Assembly (NCBI RefSeq): GCF_003612555.1
Contig: NZ_RAZF01000005.1
Location: forward strand, 118,866-182,865
Reading direction: 5' to 3'
Length of the DNA stretch: 64,000 nt
From: Acutalibacter sp. 1XD8-33
Lineage (GTDB): Bacteria > Bacillota > Clostridia > Oscillospirales > Acutalibacteraceae
The position numbers and the translations under genes are program-made. How positions within the stretch are numbered: position 1 is the first letter of the stretch; every line of letters begins with the position of its first letter. Shown here one piece after another: positions 24,973-34,299 of the stretch. Under the pieces are notes generated by a model. It was not told the origin of the DNA. It ran no database searches and saw nothing but the letters and a program-made list of their open reading frames with translations.

Positions 24973-25959
24973 ATGCTGCTGATACATTATATATGGGACC
25001 GCCGCCGGACAGTCCTCTGCGCCCTGACGCTGATGCTGGCGGCGGCAGGGCTGTTTTGGCTGTACCGCCTGCCCTTTATCCCCCTGTTCTACGCCTTTCT
25101 GATCCTGGGGATTCTGGGCGCGGGGCTGTTCGGCCTGCCAGATTTTCTCGCCTACCACAGGCGGTACCGGGCGGCGGAAAAGCTGCGGCGCATGGCCCCG
25201 GACCTTTTGGAGCCCGTGGAGGCCCTGGGGGCCATGCCCCAAAAAATGCTGCTGGAATCTCTGGAGCTTCTGCGCCTGCGCACGGCGGAGCTGGAGCGCC
25301 AGCTGAACGGCCGCCAGGAGGACCTGCTGGAATACTACACCCTCTGGGTGCATCAGGTGAAAACGCCCCTGGCCGCCATGGGGCTGATTTTACAGTCCCG
25401 GCCGGAGGACCGGGAGGCCCTGGAGCAGGAGCTGTTCAAGATCCAGCGGTATGTGGAGATGGTGCTGGGCTACCTGCGCATCCACTCCATGAGCGCCGAC
25501 CTGCGGCTGGAGCCGCACCCGGTGCGGCCCATCGCGGCCCAGGCGGTAAAGAAGTTCGCCCCCCAGTTCATCTATAAGAAGCTCCGCCTGGAGCTGGAGG
25601 ACTTTCGGAATCAGGTGGTCACCGACGAGAAATGGCTGCTCTTCGTCATCGAGCAGCTGATCTCCAACGCCATCAAGTACACCCCCGCCGGGACGATCAC
25701 CATCTCCATGGACGAAAACGACGTGCTCACCATCCGGGACACGGGGATCGGCATCGACCCCGCCGACCTGCCCCGTGTGTGCGAGCGGGGCTTCACGGGC
25801 CAGAACGGCCGGGCGGAAGCCGCCAGCACGGGCCTGGGACTGTACCTCACCAAGCGGGTGCTGGACAAGCTGCAGAACCCCATGGAGATCCTCTCTCAGC
25901 CGGGAGAGGGCACCGCCGTGAAAATCCACCTGCGCCGCCCCAGGCTAGGCAGGGACTAA
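24973..25959 (+). CDS. BceS-type intramembrane-sensing histidine kinase
   Basis: A 328-residue kinase with two closely spaced membrane segments (about 14-30 and 37-56) and almost no extracellular loop, the hallmark of intramembrane-sensing kinases that read the flux of a partner BceAB transporter rather than the peptide itself. The H-box is WVHQVKTPL with His127. The N-box is EQLISNAIKYT, and DTGIGID, GFTGQNGR and STGLGLYLTK form the ATP lid. It starts four bases after the regulator's stop. Length is usual for the family. Confidence 0.93.
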   Translation: MLLIHYIWDRRRTVLCALTLMLAAAGLFWLYRLPFIPLFYAFLILGILGAGLFGLPDFLAYHRRYRAAEKLRRMAPDLLEPVEALGAMPQKMLLESLELLRLRTAELERQLNGRQEDLLEYYTLWVHQVKTPLAAMGLILQSRPEDREALEQELFKIQRYVEMVLGYLRIHSMSADLRLEPHPVRPIAAQAVKKFAPQFIYKKLRLELEDFRNQVVTDEKWLLFVIEQLISNAIKYTPAGTITISMDENDVLTIRDTGIGIDPADLPRVCERGFTGQNGRAEAASTGLGLYLTKRVLDKLQNPMEILSQPGEGTAVKIHLRRPRLGRD

Positions 25960-26134
25960 GACCTTGGGGACTCCGTCCCCAAACCCCTGCAAGGGGCCTA
26001 ACGCCCCTTGACCGCGCAATGTCACTCCTCACTGTCGTTCGTCGTGAACGTTTACGATGGACAACATTGACCGGTCCAGCGGGTCTTACGCTGGCGGGGG
26101 TGTGGGGCGCGGAGCCCCACGACCTTGCCGGAGG
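25960..26134. repeat. AAGACC-element inside the Bce cluster
   Basis: From CTAAGACCTTGGGGAC/GTCCCCAAACCC to GGTGTGGGGCGCGGAGCCCCACGACCTTG. Inner hairpins are AGGGGCCTAACGCCCCTT and, inverted or direct, CACTCCTCACTGTCGTTCGTCGTGAACG. It separates the sensor genes from the transporter genes. GGCGGC/GCCGCC follows. Confidence 0.8.
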
Positions 26135-26214
26135 CGGCGATCTGTGCCGCCGCAGGCCTTAATAGTACTCAAAAAGCACTTTTGCCAAGCCCTGCTGAGG
26201 CGCTTCCAAAATCG

Positions 26215-26240
26215 CCGACCTTACAAAACTGTAAGGTCGG
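26215..26240 (+). promoter_or_regulatory. BceR-type operator
   Basis: A perfect 11-bp inverted repeat, CCGACCTTACA AAAC TGTAAGGTCGG. Its core TTACA-N4-TGTAA is the consensus reported for BceR-like regulators. It lies about 50 bases upstream of a TATAAT (26289-26294) whose -35 (TGGATT) is poor, as expected for an activated promoter. Confidence 0.85.
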
Positions 26241-26288
26241 TGATCCTTTTCGTAAGGCCAAGTTATGGATTTTGTAAGAATTGGCGTT

Positions 26289-26294
26289 TATAAT
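26289..26294 (+). promoter_or_regulatory. -10 box of the ABC transporter promoter
   Basis: TATAAT, 33 bases before the GTG start. No good -35 at 17 bases (TGGATT), consistent with dependence on the regulator bound at 26215-26240. A further TTTTGTAAG half-site lies at 26270. Confidence 0.65.
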
Positions 26295-26326
26295 GGAGCC
26301 ATGCTAAAGAAAAGGAGAGATTTCAA

Positions 26327-27214
26327 GTGGCTCTTTTAAACGTGGAACATCTGAAAAAAGTATACTCTAACCGCCTGGGCGGCGCCCGGGTTCAGGCCCT
26401 CCAGGACGTGAACTTCACCGTGGAGCAGGGGGAGTTCGCCGCCATCATGGGCGAGTCCGGCTCGGGCAAGACCACCCTGCTGAACATTCTGGCGGCCCTG
26501 GACAAACCCACCAGCGGCCAGGTCTTTCTGAACATGCGGGACATCGTCAGCCTGAAGGAGCGGGAGATCTCCGCCTTCCGCCGGGATAATCTGGGCTTCG
26601 TGTTCCAGGACTTCAACCTGCTGGACACCTTCTCCGTCCAGGACAACATCTTCCTGCCCCTGGTGCTGGCCGGAAAAAAGTACGGCGAAATGCGCCAGCG
26701 CCTGGAGCCCATCGCCCGCAGCCTGGGCATCGAGGAGCTTCTGCAGAAGTTCCCCTACGAGATCTCCGGGGGCCAGAAGCAGCGCACCGCCATCGCCCGG
26801 GCCATCATCACAAGGCCCCAGCTGATTTTGGCCGACGAGCCCACCGGCGCGCTGGACTCCCGCTCCGCCGGGCAGATCATGGACATCTTCACAGAGGTGA
26901 ACCGCCAGGGCCAGACCGTGCTCATGGTGACCCACTCCATCCAGGCGGCCAGCCGGGCCGGGCGGGTGCTGTTCATCAAAGACGGCCAGGTATTCCACCA
27001 GATCTACCGGGGGAATATGAGCGACGACCAGATGTATCAGAGCATTTCCGACACCTTGACCGTGCTGGCCACCAGCGCCCCTCAGCCGCCCCAATCCCCC
27101 GCGTTCGAATATCCCGGCGGAGAGGGCCCCGCGCAGCCGGCGCCGGGTTCCGCCGGGGCAGGGCAGTCCGGCTCTCAGGGAAAGCACTTTGAAGGGGGAG
27201 AAACGCATGTTTAA
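26327..27214 (+). CDS. BceA-type ABC transporter ATPase
   Basis: A 295-residue ATPase of the MacB/LolD/BceA group. Walker A is GESGSGKTT (42-50), the Q-loop is FVFQDFNLLD, the signature ISGGQKQRTAIARA, and Walker B LILADEPTGALD. It starts with GTG, supported by AAAGGAGA eight bases upstream. The last ~55 residues form an unusual Pro/Ala/Gly-rich tail beyond the normal domain. It overlaps the permease gene by eight bases. With the permease it should remove or free lipid-II-cycle targets from peptide antibiotics. Confidence 0.94.
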   Translation: MALLNVEHLKKVYSNRLGGARVQALQDVNFTVEQGEFAAIMGESGSGKTTLLNILAALDKPTSGQVFLNMRDIVSLKEREISAFRRDNLGFVFQDFNLLDTFSVQDNIFLPLVLAGKKYGEMRQRLEPIARSLGIEELLQKFPYEISGGQKQRTAIARAIITRPQLILADEPTGALDSRSAGQIMDIFTEVNRQGQTVLMVTHSIQAASRAGRVLFIKDGQVFHQIYRGNMSDDQMYQSISDTLTVLATSAPQPPQSPAFEYPGGEGPAQPAPGSAGAGQSGSQGKHFEGGETHV

Positions 27215-29234
27215 GCTGTATCCCCGGCTGGCCTGGCAGAATCTGCGGAAAAACTACCGGGTCACCGCCCCCTATCTGCTGTCCGGCTCCGGCATCATCA
27301 TGATGTACTATATGATCTCCGCCCTGACCAAGGGCGCGGCAAGCTCGGAATTCTACGGCGCCCGCACCACAGCCTCCGTCCTGGAGCTGGGCGTGGTGGT
27401 CATCGCCATTTTCGGGGCCATCTTCCTGTTCTACACCAACAGCTTTCTGATGAAGCGCCGGAAGAAGGAGCTGGGCCTCTACAATATTCTGGGCATGGAA
27501 AAACGCCACATCGCCGGGGTCATCCTCACCGAAACCCTTTTCACCGCCCTGATCTGCCTCCTCTTCGGCATCGGGCTGGGCCTGGCCTTCTCCAAAGCCC
27601 TGTTCCTCATTCTGGAAAAGCTGCTGGGCATGGCGGACGTGGTCCCCTTCCTCATCCCTCCCGACGCCATCCTGAACGCCGCCCTCCTGTTCGGCTGCAT
27701 CTTCCTGGCAACCGCTCTCTATAATATCTTGCAGGTGCGGCTCTCCAAGCCCATCGAGCTCCTCCACGGAAGCGAGACAGGCGAGAAGGAGCCCAAGGCC
27801 CACTGGCTGCTGGCGGTGCTGGGGGTAGGGCTGCTGGGGACCGGGTACTATCTCTCCCTGTCCATCACAAACCCCATAGACGCCCTAGTCATGTTCTTCG
27901 TGGCGGTGGTGCTGGTGATTCTGGGCACCTACCTGCTGTTTATTGTGGGCATCACAGCCCTGCTGAAGCTGCTGAAGAAGAACAAGAGCTTCTACTACAA
28001 GACCAGGCACTTCACCACAGTTTCCGGAATGCTCTACCGCATGAAGCAGAACGCCGCGGGCCTGGCCTCCATCTGCATTCTCTTTACCTGCCTGCTGGTG
28101 ACGGTCTCCACCACCTTCTCCCTCTATACCGGCGTGGACGACGCGGTGGAAAAGCGCTGCCCCCAGGACATCCGGCTGAGCTTTTCCGGCCCTACCGAAG
28201 AGGAGCTGGAGCAGATGCGCCAGAAGGCAGACGAGCTCTGCGCCCAGAACAACGCCCAGATGGAGAACCTGTATGAGGCGCGGGCCTGGCTGCTGGCCTG
28301 CTCCCGGGTGGACGACACCCTCTATGTGGGCGACGGCCTGATGAGCTCCACCTACGCCTCCTTTGACGTGTATTCCCTGGAGGACTACAACCGCTTTTTC
28401 CATGAAAGCAGGACTCTCGGGCCGGACCAGATTCTGCTCTACGACCCGGCGGAAACCTTCCCCTATGACACCATGACTGTTTTCGGCAAGACCTATCAGG
28501 TGGAGAAGATCGACCTGCCCGGCCGGAACCAGGACACCAGCTACCTGATGGGCTACGAGAGCTATTCCCTGGTGCTTAACGACCCGGCGGTGATCCAGGG
28601 CGAGAAGCTATATCTGGATGATGAAGGCAATGGAAGAAACCAGTCCTGGTACTGGGCCGAGTATACCTACGCCTTCGACATCGCGGGCCACGATACGGAA
28701 ACCGTGAAAGCCGTCTATAACGGCATAGACCAGTGGTTGGATGAATCGTGGCACAGCTGGCAGGCCTACGAAAACGGGGAGGGCCTCTCTTTGGGCCGTA
28801 TGTGCAAGCCTGAAATCCGGGAGGACTATCAGACCCTCTATGGGGGCGTATTCTTCCTGGGGCTCTTCATGGGGGCCATGTTCCTCATGGGCACGGTGCT
28901 CATCATCTACTATAAGCAGGTATCCGAGGGCTATGAGGACGCCAAGCGCTTTGACATCATGCAGAAGGTGGGGATGAGCCGGCATGAGGTGAAGAAGAGC
29001 ATCCACAGCCAGGTGCTTCTGGTGTTCTTCCTGCCCCTGGTGACAGCCATCATCCATCTGTGCTTCGCCTTCCCCATGCTGCAGAAGATTCTGGCGCTGA
29101 TGAACGCCGTCAACTTCCAGCTCATCCTCGTCTCCATGGCGGGCACGGTGCTGATTTTCAGCGCGGTCTATCTGCTCATCTATTTGCTCACCGCCCGAAC
29201 CTACTATAGGATCGTGGAAAGCGCCAATTCCTGA
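27207..29234 (+). CDS. BceB-type ABC transporter permease
   Basis: A 675-residue permease of the FtsX/MacB-like peptide-resistance class. Membrane segments are visible at about 20-38, 60-80, 110-140, 160-180, 200-250 and 285-305, then a large extracellular domain of some 200 residues (about 310-540), then three C-terminal segments ending ARTYYRIVESANS. BceB-type permeases have ten segments and the extracellular domain between 7 and 8, as here. The start MFKLYPRLAW overlaps the ATPase end. With the upstream two-component genes it forms a complete detoxification module. Confidence 0.93.
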   Translation: MFKLYPRLAWQNLRKNYRVTAPYLLSGSGIIMMYYMISALTKGAASSEFYGARTTASVLELGVVVIAIFGAIFLFYTNSFLMKRRKKELGLYNILGMEKRHIAGVILTETLFTALICLLFGIGLGLAFSKALFLILEKLLGMADVVPFLIPPDAILNAALLFGCIFLATALYNILQVRLSKPIELLHGSETGEKEPKAHWLLAVLGVGLLGTGYYLSLSITNPIDALVMFFVAVVLVILGTYLLFIVGITALLKLLKKNKSFYYKTRHFTTVSGMLYRMKQNAAGLASICILFTCLLVTVSTTFSLYTGVDDAVEKRCPQDIRLSFSGPTEEELEQMRQKADELCAQNNAQMENLYEARAWLLACSRVDDTLYVGDGLMSSTYASFDVYSLEDYNRFFHESRTLGPDQILLYDPAETFPYDTMTVFGKTYQVEKIDLPGRNQDTSYLMGYESYSLVLNDPAVIQGEKLYLDDEGNGRNQSWYWAEYTYAFDIAGHDTETVKAVYNGIDQWLDESWHSWQAYENGEGLSLGRMCKPEIREDYQTLYGGVFFLGLFMGAMFLMGTVLIIYYKQVSEGYEDAKRFDIMQKVGMSRHEVKKSIHSQVLLVFFLPLVTAIIHLCFAFPMLQKILALMNAVNFQLILVSMAGTVLIFSAVYLLIYLLTARTYYRIVESANS

Positions 29235-29237
29235 TAT

Positions 29238-29258
29238 AATGTACGCAAAGCGTACATT
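29238..29258. terminator. Palindrome after the permease
   Basis: AATGTACGC AAA GCGTACATT, a perfect 9-bp stem starting four bases after the permease stop. No T-run follows. Confidence 0.5.
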
Positions 29259-29386
29259 CGGAGAAGCCCTGAGGCGCAAAGCGAGAGTTAAGTGTGCTCA
29301 ACTCTTCCTCTTCTCCCTGCGGGAAAGCACCGGACTTCTCCAAGCAGATTTATGACATAATGAAAATCTTTCGAAGGGGGATTATG

Positions 29387-29689
29387 ATGACTCTGTCTAT
29401 CTTCAGTCTGCTGGGCGACCTGATGGGCGCTGGCTGGCATCTCATCACCGGAATTCTGGATGTGCTCTGGAGGCTGGCCACGGGGAGTGTAAATATTCTG
29501 TTTCGGTTTCTGTCCGCAGTGTGCGATCTGCTCTTTTGGCCCATCTCCCGCGGCATCGACCGCATGTGGGATACGGCGGGCTGCGTGGGAACCGTCCTCG
29601 GCTGGGGGCTTGCCCTGCTGCTGGCAGCCTGTGCGGTCCTGACCCTGGGCATTGCGGCGCGGAACGCCTACCGGAAATACCGCCGGTAA
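29387..29689 (+). CDS. Small two-segment membrane protein
   Basis: I do not recognise a family. About 100 residues with an amphipathic first half (LSIFSLLGDLMGAGWHLITG, then LWRLATGSVNILFRFLSAVC) and a clear membrane segment near VLGWGLALLLAACAVLTLGI, closing in a basic ARNAYRKYRR tail that is likely cytoplasmic. AAGGGGG lies six bases before the second ATG of a pair; the first ATG (29384) would add one residue. It follows the Bce genes but is 150 bases away behind hairpins, so co-transcription is uncertain. Its stop codon sits at the edge of a cloverleaf repeat. Confidence 0.65.
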   Translation: MTLSIFSLLGDLMGAGWHLITGILDVLWRLATGSVNILFRFLSAVCDLLFWPISRGIDRMWDTAGCVGTVLGWGLALLLAACAVLTLGIAARNAYRKYRR

Positions 29690-29809
29690 TAGTTAACGCA
29701 GTTCAAAAGAGGCGGAATACCTCTTTTAAACCCGGCGGGGAGGCTGCGACCTCCTCAGCCGCCTAGCTTGAAAATCGTTATTTCCCGATTTTCAAGTGCG
29801 TTTACTATA
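29688..29809. repeat. Cloverleaf repeat, full copy
   Basis: AATAGTTAACGCA pairs with TGCGTTTACTAT. The three hairpins are GTTCAAAAGAGG/CCTCTTTTAAAC, GGCGG...CCGCC around GAGG/CCTC, and CTTGAAAATCG/CGATTTTCAAG. It overlaps the stop of the small membrane gene. Confidence 0.9.
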
Positions 29810-29827
29810 AAACCCTCAAAAAAGCTA

Positions 29828-29862
29828 GAAGAAAACCCCCGGTCTCCCGAGGGTTTTTCTTC
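29828..29862. terminator. Bidirectional terminator
   Basis: GAAGAAAACCC.CGG, loop, CCG.GGGTTTTTCTTC, between two convergent genes, with A and T runs on both sides. Confidence 0.85.
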
Positions 29863-29865
29863 ATT

Positions 29866-30357
29866 CTATGAAATCTTAGCGTGGGCCTTGCGGTAGGTGT
29901 CGTTGTCCTTCCTTTGCAGCTCGCTTTCCACCTGCTTTATCTGCTTTTCCAGACGGTCCTCCTCCGGGCCCTGGGGCTGGTCCAGGCGCTTCCGCAAATC
30001 CTCCAGCTTCTTTTTCAGACGCTCAATCTCCCGGTCTACCTCATCAGTATCGGTGGTTGTCTGTTCCACCGGCCTTTCCTCAGACTGTTTAGCTCCGGGA
30101 GCGGCGTCCTTGTCCTCCGGCGCGTCGAAGCGAACCTTCGAGCCCTCCTCCCCCTGTTCCATCCAATAGCGCCCACTGGCCGCTTCCGGCTCCCTGGGGG
30201 TATACTGGTCCGGCTCCTGGTGGAATTCCGGCTTTCCAGCCTCCTCCACGGGCTTTTCCTGGGGAATCACCTTGGCCTCCTGGGCCCGCTGAACCTTTTG
30301 GGTCTGCTGGGCGACAAAATCATGGTTGATGGTATTCTTCACTGGATTCACTTGCAT
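29866..30357 (-). CDS. Coiled-coil protein of unknown function
   Basis: A 163-residue, very polar protein with no recognised family. The first ~90 residues are low-complexity (Gln/Glu/Pro/Lys-rich). Residues about 105-150 form a heptad-like helix DEVDREIERLKKKLEDLRKRLDQ continuing into EKQIKQVESELQRK, so a coiled coil is very probable. The start MQVNPVKNTINHDF follows AAAAGGAGG. No signal or membrane segment. It lies 63 bases downstream of leuS on the same strand and may be transcribed with it. Confidence 0.65.
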   Translation of the reverse strand: MQVNPVKNTINHDFVAQQTQKVQRAQEAKVIPQEKPVEEAGKPEFHQEPDQYTPREPEAASGRYWMEQGEEGSKVRFDAPEDKDAAPGAKQSEERPVEQTTTDTDEVDREIERLKKKLEDLRKRLDQPQGPEEDRLEKQIKQVESELQRKDNDTYRKAHAKIS

Positions 30358-30420
30358 AGCCGCGCCTCCTTTTCTTTTCAGTATACATCCGGCCAGGCCG
30401 TCTGTCAACTTACGGTTTTC

Positions 30421-32949
30421 TTACTTCGTCACCAGATTCACCAGCTTGCCGGGAACGTAGATCTCCTTGACGATGTCCTTTCCGGCGGTCTCGGCGGCGA
30501 TCTTTTCCTCGGCCTTGGCGGCGGCGATGGCGTCCTCCTTGGAGATGTCCGCCGGGACGTTGATCCTAGCCCGCACCTTGCCCTTGATCTGCACCACGAT
30601 CTCCACGGTGCTGTCCTTGCACTTGGCCTCGTCATACCGGGGCCAGGGCTGCTGGCAGGCCATGCCCTCTCCCAGGGCGCACTGGGCCCAGACCTCCTCG
30701 GTGATGTGAGGGGCGAAGGGGTTCAGCAGCAGGGTGTAGAGCCGGAGCTCTCCCCGGGTGACGCCCTCCTGCCCGCCGATCTCGTTCATCAGGGCCATCA
30801 AGGCGGCGATGGCGGTGTTGAACTTCAGGGTCTCCGTGTCCTCGGTCACCTTCTTGATGGTCTTGTGGAAGGCGCTCTCCAGGGCGGGGCGCAGCTCTTC
30901 GCTGTCAATCAGGTTCTCCCGCAGGTTCCAGTACCGGTCGATAAGCCGGCGGCATCCCTTCACCCCGGCGGTGCTCCAGGGCGCGGCCTTCTCAAAGTCG
31001 CCCACGAACATCTCGTAGAGGCGCATGGTGTCCGCGCCGTACTCCTCCACAATGTCGTCGGGATTGATCACGTTGTTCAGGGACTTGCTCATCTTCACGA
31101 TGGGATGGTCCGCCATCTCCCCGTACTTCTCCACCAGCGCGGCCTGAGCGGCCTTTTCGCTGCCAAATTCCGCCAGCATCCGCTTCTGCTCCTCCTCGGG
31201 CAGATTCTGGAAGTTGTGGGGGTTAAAGCCCAGAATCATCCCGTGGCTGGTACGCTTTCCGTAGGGCTCGGCGGTGGGAACCACGCCGATATCATAGAGG
31301 AACTTATGCCAGAACCGGCTGTAGAGCAGGTGGAGGGTGGTGTGCTCCATGCCGCCGTTGTACCAGTCGATGGGGGACCAATAGTCCAGGGCCTCCCTGC
31401 TGGCCAGAGCGTCCGGGTTGTGGGGGTCCATGTACCGCAGGAAGTACCAGGAGGACCCGGCCCACTGGGGCATGGTGTCCGTCTCCCGCTTGGCGGGCCC
31501 GCCACAGCAGGGACAGGTCGTATTCACCCAGTCCGTCATGTGAGCCAGGGGGGACTCGCCGGTGTCCGTGGGCTCATAGCTGTCCACCTGGGGCAGGCGC
31601 AGGGGCAGCTCGCTCTCCGGGATGGGCTGCCAGCCGCACTTCTCGCAGTATACCATGGGAATGGGCTCGCCCCAGTACCGCTGCCGGGAGAACACCCAGT
31701 CCCGCAGCTTGTAGTTCACCTTGGCGTGGCCGATGCCCTTCTCCTCCAGGTATTCCGTGATCTTCTTCTTGGCCTCCTCCACGGTAAGGCCGTCCAGGAT
31801 GCCGGAATTTACCATCACGCCGGTCTCACAGTCCGTGAAGGCCGCCTGCTGGACGTCTCCGCCCTTCACCACCTCGATGATGGGCAGGTTGAATTTCCTG
31901 GCGAAGTCCCAATCCCGGCTGTCATGGGCGGGCACGGCCATAATGGCCCCGGTGCCGTAGCTCACCAGCACGTAGTCGCTGATGAAGATGGGGATCTCCT
32001 CCCCGTTCACCGGGTTGACGGCGGCGACCCCCTCCAGGCGCACGCCGGTCTTATCCTTGGCCACCTCTGTGCGCTCGAAATCCGACTTCCGGGCCGCCTG
32101 GGCCTGATACTCCCGCACGGCTTCCAGGTTGCCCAGGCGGTCCGCCCACTTCTCGATATAGGGGTGCTCAGGGGAGATGACCATATAGGTAGCGCCGTAA
32201 AGGGTGTCGGGTCGGGTGGTGTAGATAGTGAGGGTATCCCCGGCGGTGGTGTCAAAGTCCACCTCCGCGCCGGTGGAGCGACCGATCCAGTTCTTCTGCT
32301 GGGCCTTCACCCGGTCCGGGTAGTCCACAGTGTCCAGATCGTCGATGAGCCGCTGGGCGTACTCCGTGATTTTCAGCATCCACTGGCTCTTCACCTTGTG
32401 GACCACCTCGCTGCCGCAGCGCTCGCACACGCCGTTGACCACCTCTTCGTTGGCCAGCACGCACTTACAGCTGGTGCACCAGTTCACGTTCATCTCTTTC
32501 TTATAGGCCAGGCCGTGCTTATAGAGCTGGAGGAAGATCCACTGGGTCCACTTGTAGTAGTCCGGGTCGATGGTACACACCTCCCGGCTCCAGTCGAAGG
32601 AGATGCCCAGGGACTTGATCTGCCGGGTGAAGTTTTTGATGTTTTCCCGGGTGATGCCCTCCGGGTGCACGTGGTTCTTGATGGCGTAGTTCTCGGCGGG
32701 CAGGCCGAAGGCGTCCCAGCCGATGGGGTACAGCACGTTGTAGCCCTGCATCCGGCGCTTGCGGGCCACCACGTCCAGGGCGGTATAGGGCCGGGGATGG
32801 CCCACATGCAGGCCCGCGCCGGAGGGATAGGGGAACTCGATGAGGGCGTAGAATTTGGGCTTCCGGGACTTCTCTTCCGCGTGGAACACCCCGGCCTCCT
32901 CCCAGGCCTTCTGCCATTTGGGCTCCACGGCTTTGTGGTCGTATTTCAT
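30421..32949 (-). CDS. leuS: Leucyl-tRNA synthetase
   Basis: Charges tRNA-Leu. The 842-residue protein has the class-I HIGH-type signature within [16 protein letters not shown] (about 40-55), a Zn-ribbon pair WCTSCKCVL / VCERCGSEV, the CP1 editing domain (about 220-420, with [12 protein letters not shown] and [12 protein letters not shown]), a second zinc cluster CEKCGW / CPCCGG, KMSKS in [10 protein letters not shown], and the C-terminal anticodon and extension domains. I start at [13 protein letters not shown] because AAAGGA lies eight bases upstream; a second ATG three codons earlier is possible. Expression is controlled by the T-box leader just upstream. Confidence 0.98.
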   Translation of the reverse strand: MKYDHKAVEPKWQKAWEEAGVFHAEEKSRKPKFYALIEFPYPSGAGLHVGHPRPYTALDVVARKRRMQGYNVLYPIGWDAFGLPAENYAIKNHVHPEGITRENIKNFTRQIKSLGISFDWSREVCTIDPDYYKWTQWIFLQLYKHGLAYKKEMNVNWCTSCKCVLANEEVVNGVCERCGSEVVHKVKSQWMLKITEYAQRLIDDLDTVDYPDRVKAQQKNWIGRSTGAEVDFDTTAGDTLTIYTTRPDTLYGATYMVISPEHPYIEKWADRLGNLEAVREYQAQAARKSDFERTEVAKDKTGVRLEGVAAVNPVNGEEIPIFISDYVLVSYGTGAIMAVPAHDSRDWDFARKFNLPIIEVVKGGDVQQAAFTDCETGVMVNSGILDGLTVEEAKKKITEYLEEKGIGHAKVNYKLRDWVFSRQRYWGEPIPMVYCEKCGWQPIPESELPLRLPQVDSYEPTDTGESPLAHMTDWVNTTCPCCGGPAKRETDTMPQWAGSSWYFLRYMDPHNPDALASREALDYWSPIDWYNGGMEHTTLHLLYSRFWHKFLYDIGVVPTAEPYGKRTSHGMILGFNPHNFQNLPEEEQKRMLAEFGSEKAAQAALVEKYGEMADHPIVKMSKSLNNVINPDDIVEEYGADTMRLYEMFVGDFEKAAPWSTAGVKGCRRLIDRYWNLRENLIDSEELRPALESAFHKTIKKVTEDTETLKFNTAIAALMALMNEIGGQEGVTRGELRLYTLLLNPFAPHITEEVWAQCALGEGMACQQPWPRYDEAKCKDSTVEIVVQIKGKVRARINVPADISKEDAIAAAKAEEKIAAETAGKDIVKEIYVPGKLVNLVTK

Positions 32950-33007
32950 TGCTGTCATCCTTTCTGATGGTTTTCCGCCCCGCGGGGGGAGCCGGGCGGC
33001 AGAAGAA

Positions 33008-33324
33008 ACCCCGGACGCCGATGGGAAACGCGCTGCGTTGCCCATCAAGCATCCGGGGCGAAACTATCTCAATTTCGCGGTACCACCCGTGATTTCGGGA
33101 CATGCTCGCGCACATCCCCTCATAGCCTCCAACAAGGCTGGGCGTATAACGCCGCCGCACGTCCCGCACCTACTGAGCGCCGCGCCGTCCGCATGGCGCG
33201 CGCCTTTGGGTAGGGAAACTCAGGGACCAGTATACGCACCGCGCGTCCTGCCTGCTCGCACCAACCGCAGGCTCTCTGAAAGGCGGCCGCAGTGCCTTCT
33301 TCCCGTCACAGTCTTTCAATGTTT
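33008..33324 (-). ncRNA. T-box leader of leuS
   Basis: On the minus strand the leader has stem-I elements (GACGGGAAGAAGG, AGAGAGCCTGCGG, GGTGCGAGCAGGC), then the T-box sequence CGGGTGGTACCGCG (33076-33089), and a terminator CCCCGGATGCTTGATGGG/CCCATCGGCGTCCGGGG (33009-33058) followed by TTTCTTCT. Uncharged tRNA-Leu should stabilise the antiterminator and allow leuS transcription. I could not fix the specifier codon; CTG in TCCCTGAGTT is a candidate. Confidence 0.93.
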
Positions 33325-33330
33325 TTAAAA

Positions 33331-33359
33331 ATTATACACTACCCGGCGGAGCTTGTCAA
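33331..33359 (-). promoter_or_regulatory. leuS promoter
   Basis: Minus-strand TTGACA (33354-33359) and TATAAT (33331-33336), spacer 17: a full consensus, immediately ahead of the T-box transcript. Confidence 0.94.
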
Positions 33360-33388
33360 GGTATAAATTGAGAACACGCGCCGCGCTT

Positions 33389-33910
33389 TTAGGTCCCCTC
33401 CGGGTCAGGCCCCGCCTCGTATTTCATGAGGAAACGGTGCTCCTCCTCCATCAGGCGCTTGATTTCCGGCACGTCCTCCCGGGAGAGCCCGGGTATCGCA
33501 AGGGCCTTTGCCCCGCAGTGATAGCGCGTTTCGCCGTTCGGAAGCCCATAGGTATAGAGCCGCTGATCTATCGGCCCCTTGCAGAAATCCTCGCCCTTTG
33601 CCATGCAGTTTGGCTCCATATAGTTCTTCCCGCAGACGGCCTCGCGCACGATGTGGGAAAACCGCTGGGAATACCCCCGGCAGGCGGAAAAGCGCAGGGC
33701 AAAAAAGGGGTTCCCCTTCCGGTCGAAGCCGATTTTCGCTATCTGCTTATTGTGCTGGGCGCAGTTGAACACAATGGCCGAGCGCTGCTTCTTGGGATCG
33801 TATCCCAGCCCGGACAGATGCAGAATCAGTTCCCGGTAGACCCTGCCCAGCTCCGGGTCCAGGTTTGCCAGAAAGCCGTCGATCAGCTCCGCCTGCTTTT
33901 TCGTCCGCAT
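33389..33910 (-). CDS. Conserved-looking protein of unknown function
   Basis: A 173-residue cytoplasmic protein I do not recognise. The N-terminal helix pair has MRTKKQAELIDGFLANLD and a GYDPKKQRSAIVFNCAQHNKQI stretch; the middle FDRKGNPFFALRFSACRGYSQRF is Phe/Arg-rich. Five cysteines (FNCAQ, SACRG, AVCGK, PNCMAKGEDFC) and YHCGAKALAIPG could bind a metal. It follows rsfS by three bases, so it is the last gene of the yhbY-nadD-yqeK-rsfS run before the leuS promoter. Confidence 0.6.
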   Translation of the reverse strand: MRTKKQAELIDGFLANLDPELGRVYRELILHLSGLGYDPKKQRSAIVFNCAQHNKQIAKIGFDRKGNPFFALRFSACRGYSQRFSHIVREAVCGKNYMEPNCMAKGEDFCKGPIDQRLYTYGLPNGETRYHCGAKALAIPGLSREDVPEIKRLMEEEHRFLMKYEAGPDPEGT

Positions 33911-33913
33911 AGT

Positions 33914-34273
33914 CTATTGTTCCTCCGCTTCGTCCTGCCAGCACACCTTGGCGCCGTCGGCCCACAGGCGGTCCAGATCATAGAAATCCCGGGCCTCCTG
34001 GGTAAAGACATGGACCACCACTTCGGTATAGTCCAGCAGAATCCAGCTGTCAGACCGGTAGCCCTCGATGCGGGCGGGGGCGATGTCCCGCTCCTTCAGC
34101 TTCTCCTCCAGCTCGTCGGAGAGGGAGCGCACATGGGTGCTGCCCCGGCCCGTGGCGATGACGAAATAGTCCGCCAGGCTGGAGATGGCGTCGATCTTGA
34201 TGACGCTGATGTTCTCGGCCTTTTTCTCGTCCAGCAGCCGGGCCGCTTGTTTTGCCAGCTCAAAAGAATTCAT
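33914..34273 (-). CDS. rsfS: Ribosome silencing factor
   Basis: RsfS (RsfA/YbeB family) binds ribosomal protein L14 and blocks subunit joining in poor nutrient conditions. The 119-residue protein carries the full family pattern: KKAENISVIKIDAISSLADYFVIATG, SDELEEKLKE, IEGYRSDSWILLDYTEVVVHVFTQEARDFYDLDRLW. Length is normal. It lies after yqeK with a 182-base gap containing a repeat. Confidence 0.96.
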   Translation of the reverse strand: MNSFELAKQAARLLDEKKAENISVIKIDAISSLADYFVIATGRGSTHVRSLSDELEEKLKERDIAPARIEGYRSDSWILLDYTEVVVHVFTQEARDFYDLDRLWADGAKVCWQDEAEEQ

Positions 34274-34299
34274 ATGTCACGTTCCTTTCTTTTTTGGAA

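Noticed and set aside
29881..32967. A 1028-codon open frame on the plus strand
   Set aside because: It is antisense to leuS; the absence of stops follows from the codon bias of a G+C-rich gene. The same holds for long antisense frames over glmS, purA, purB, gdhA, galT and ftsK.
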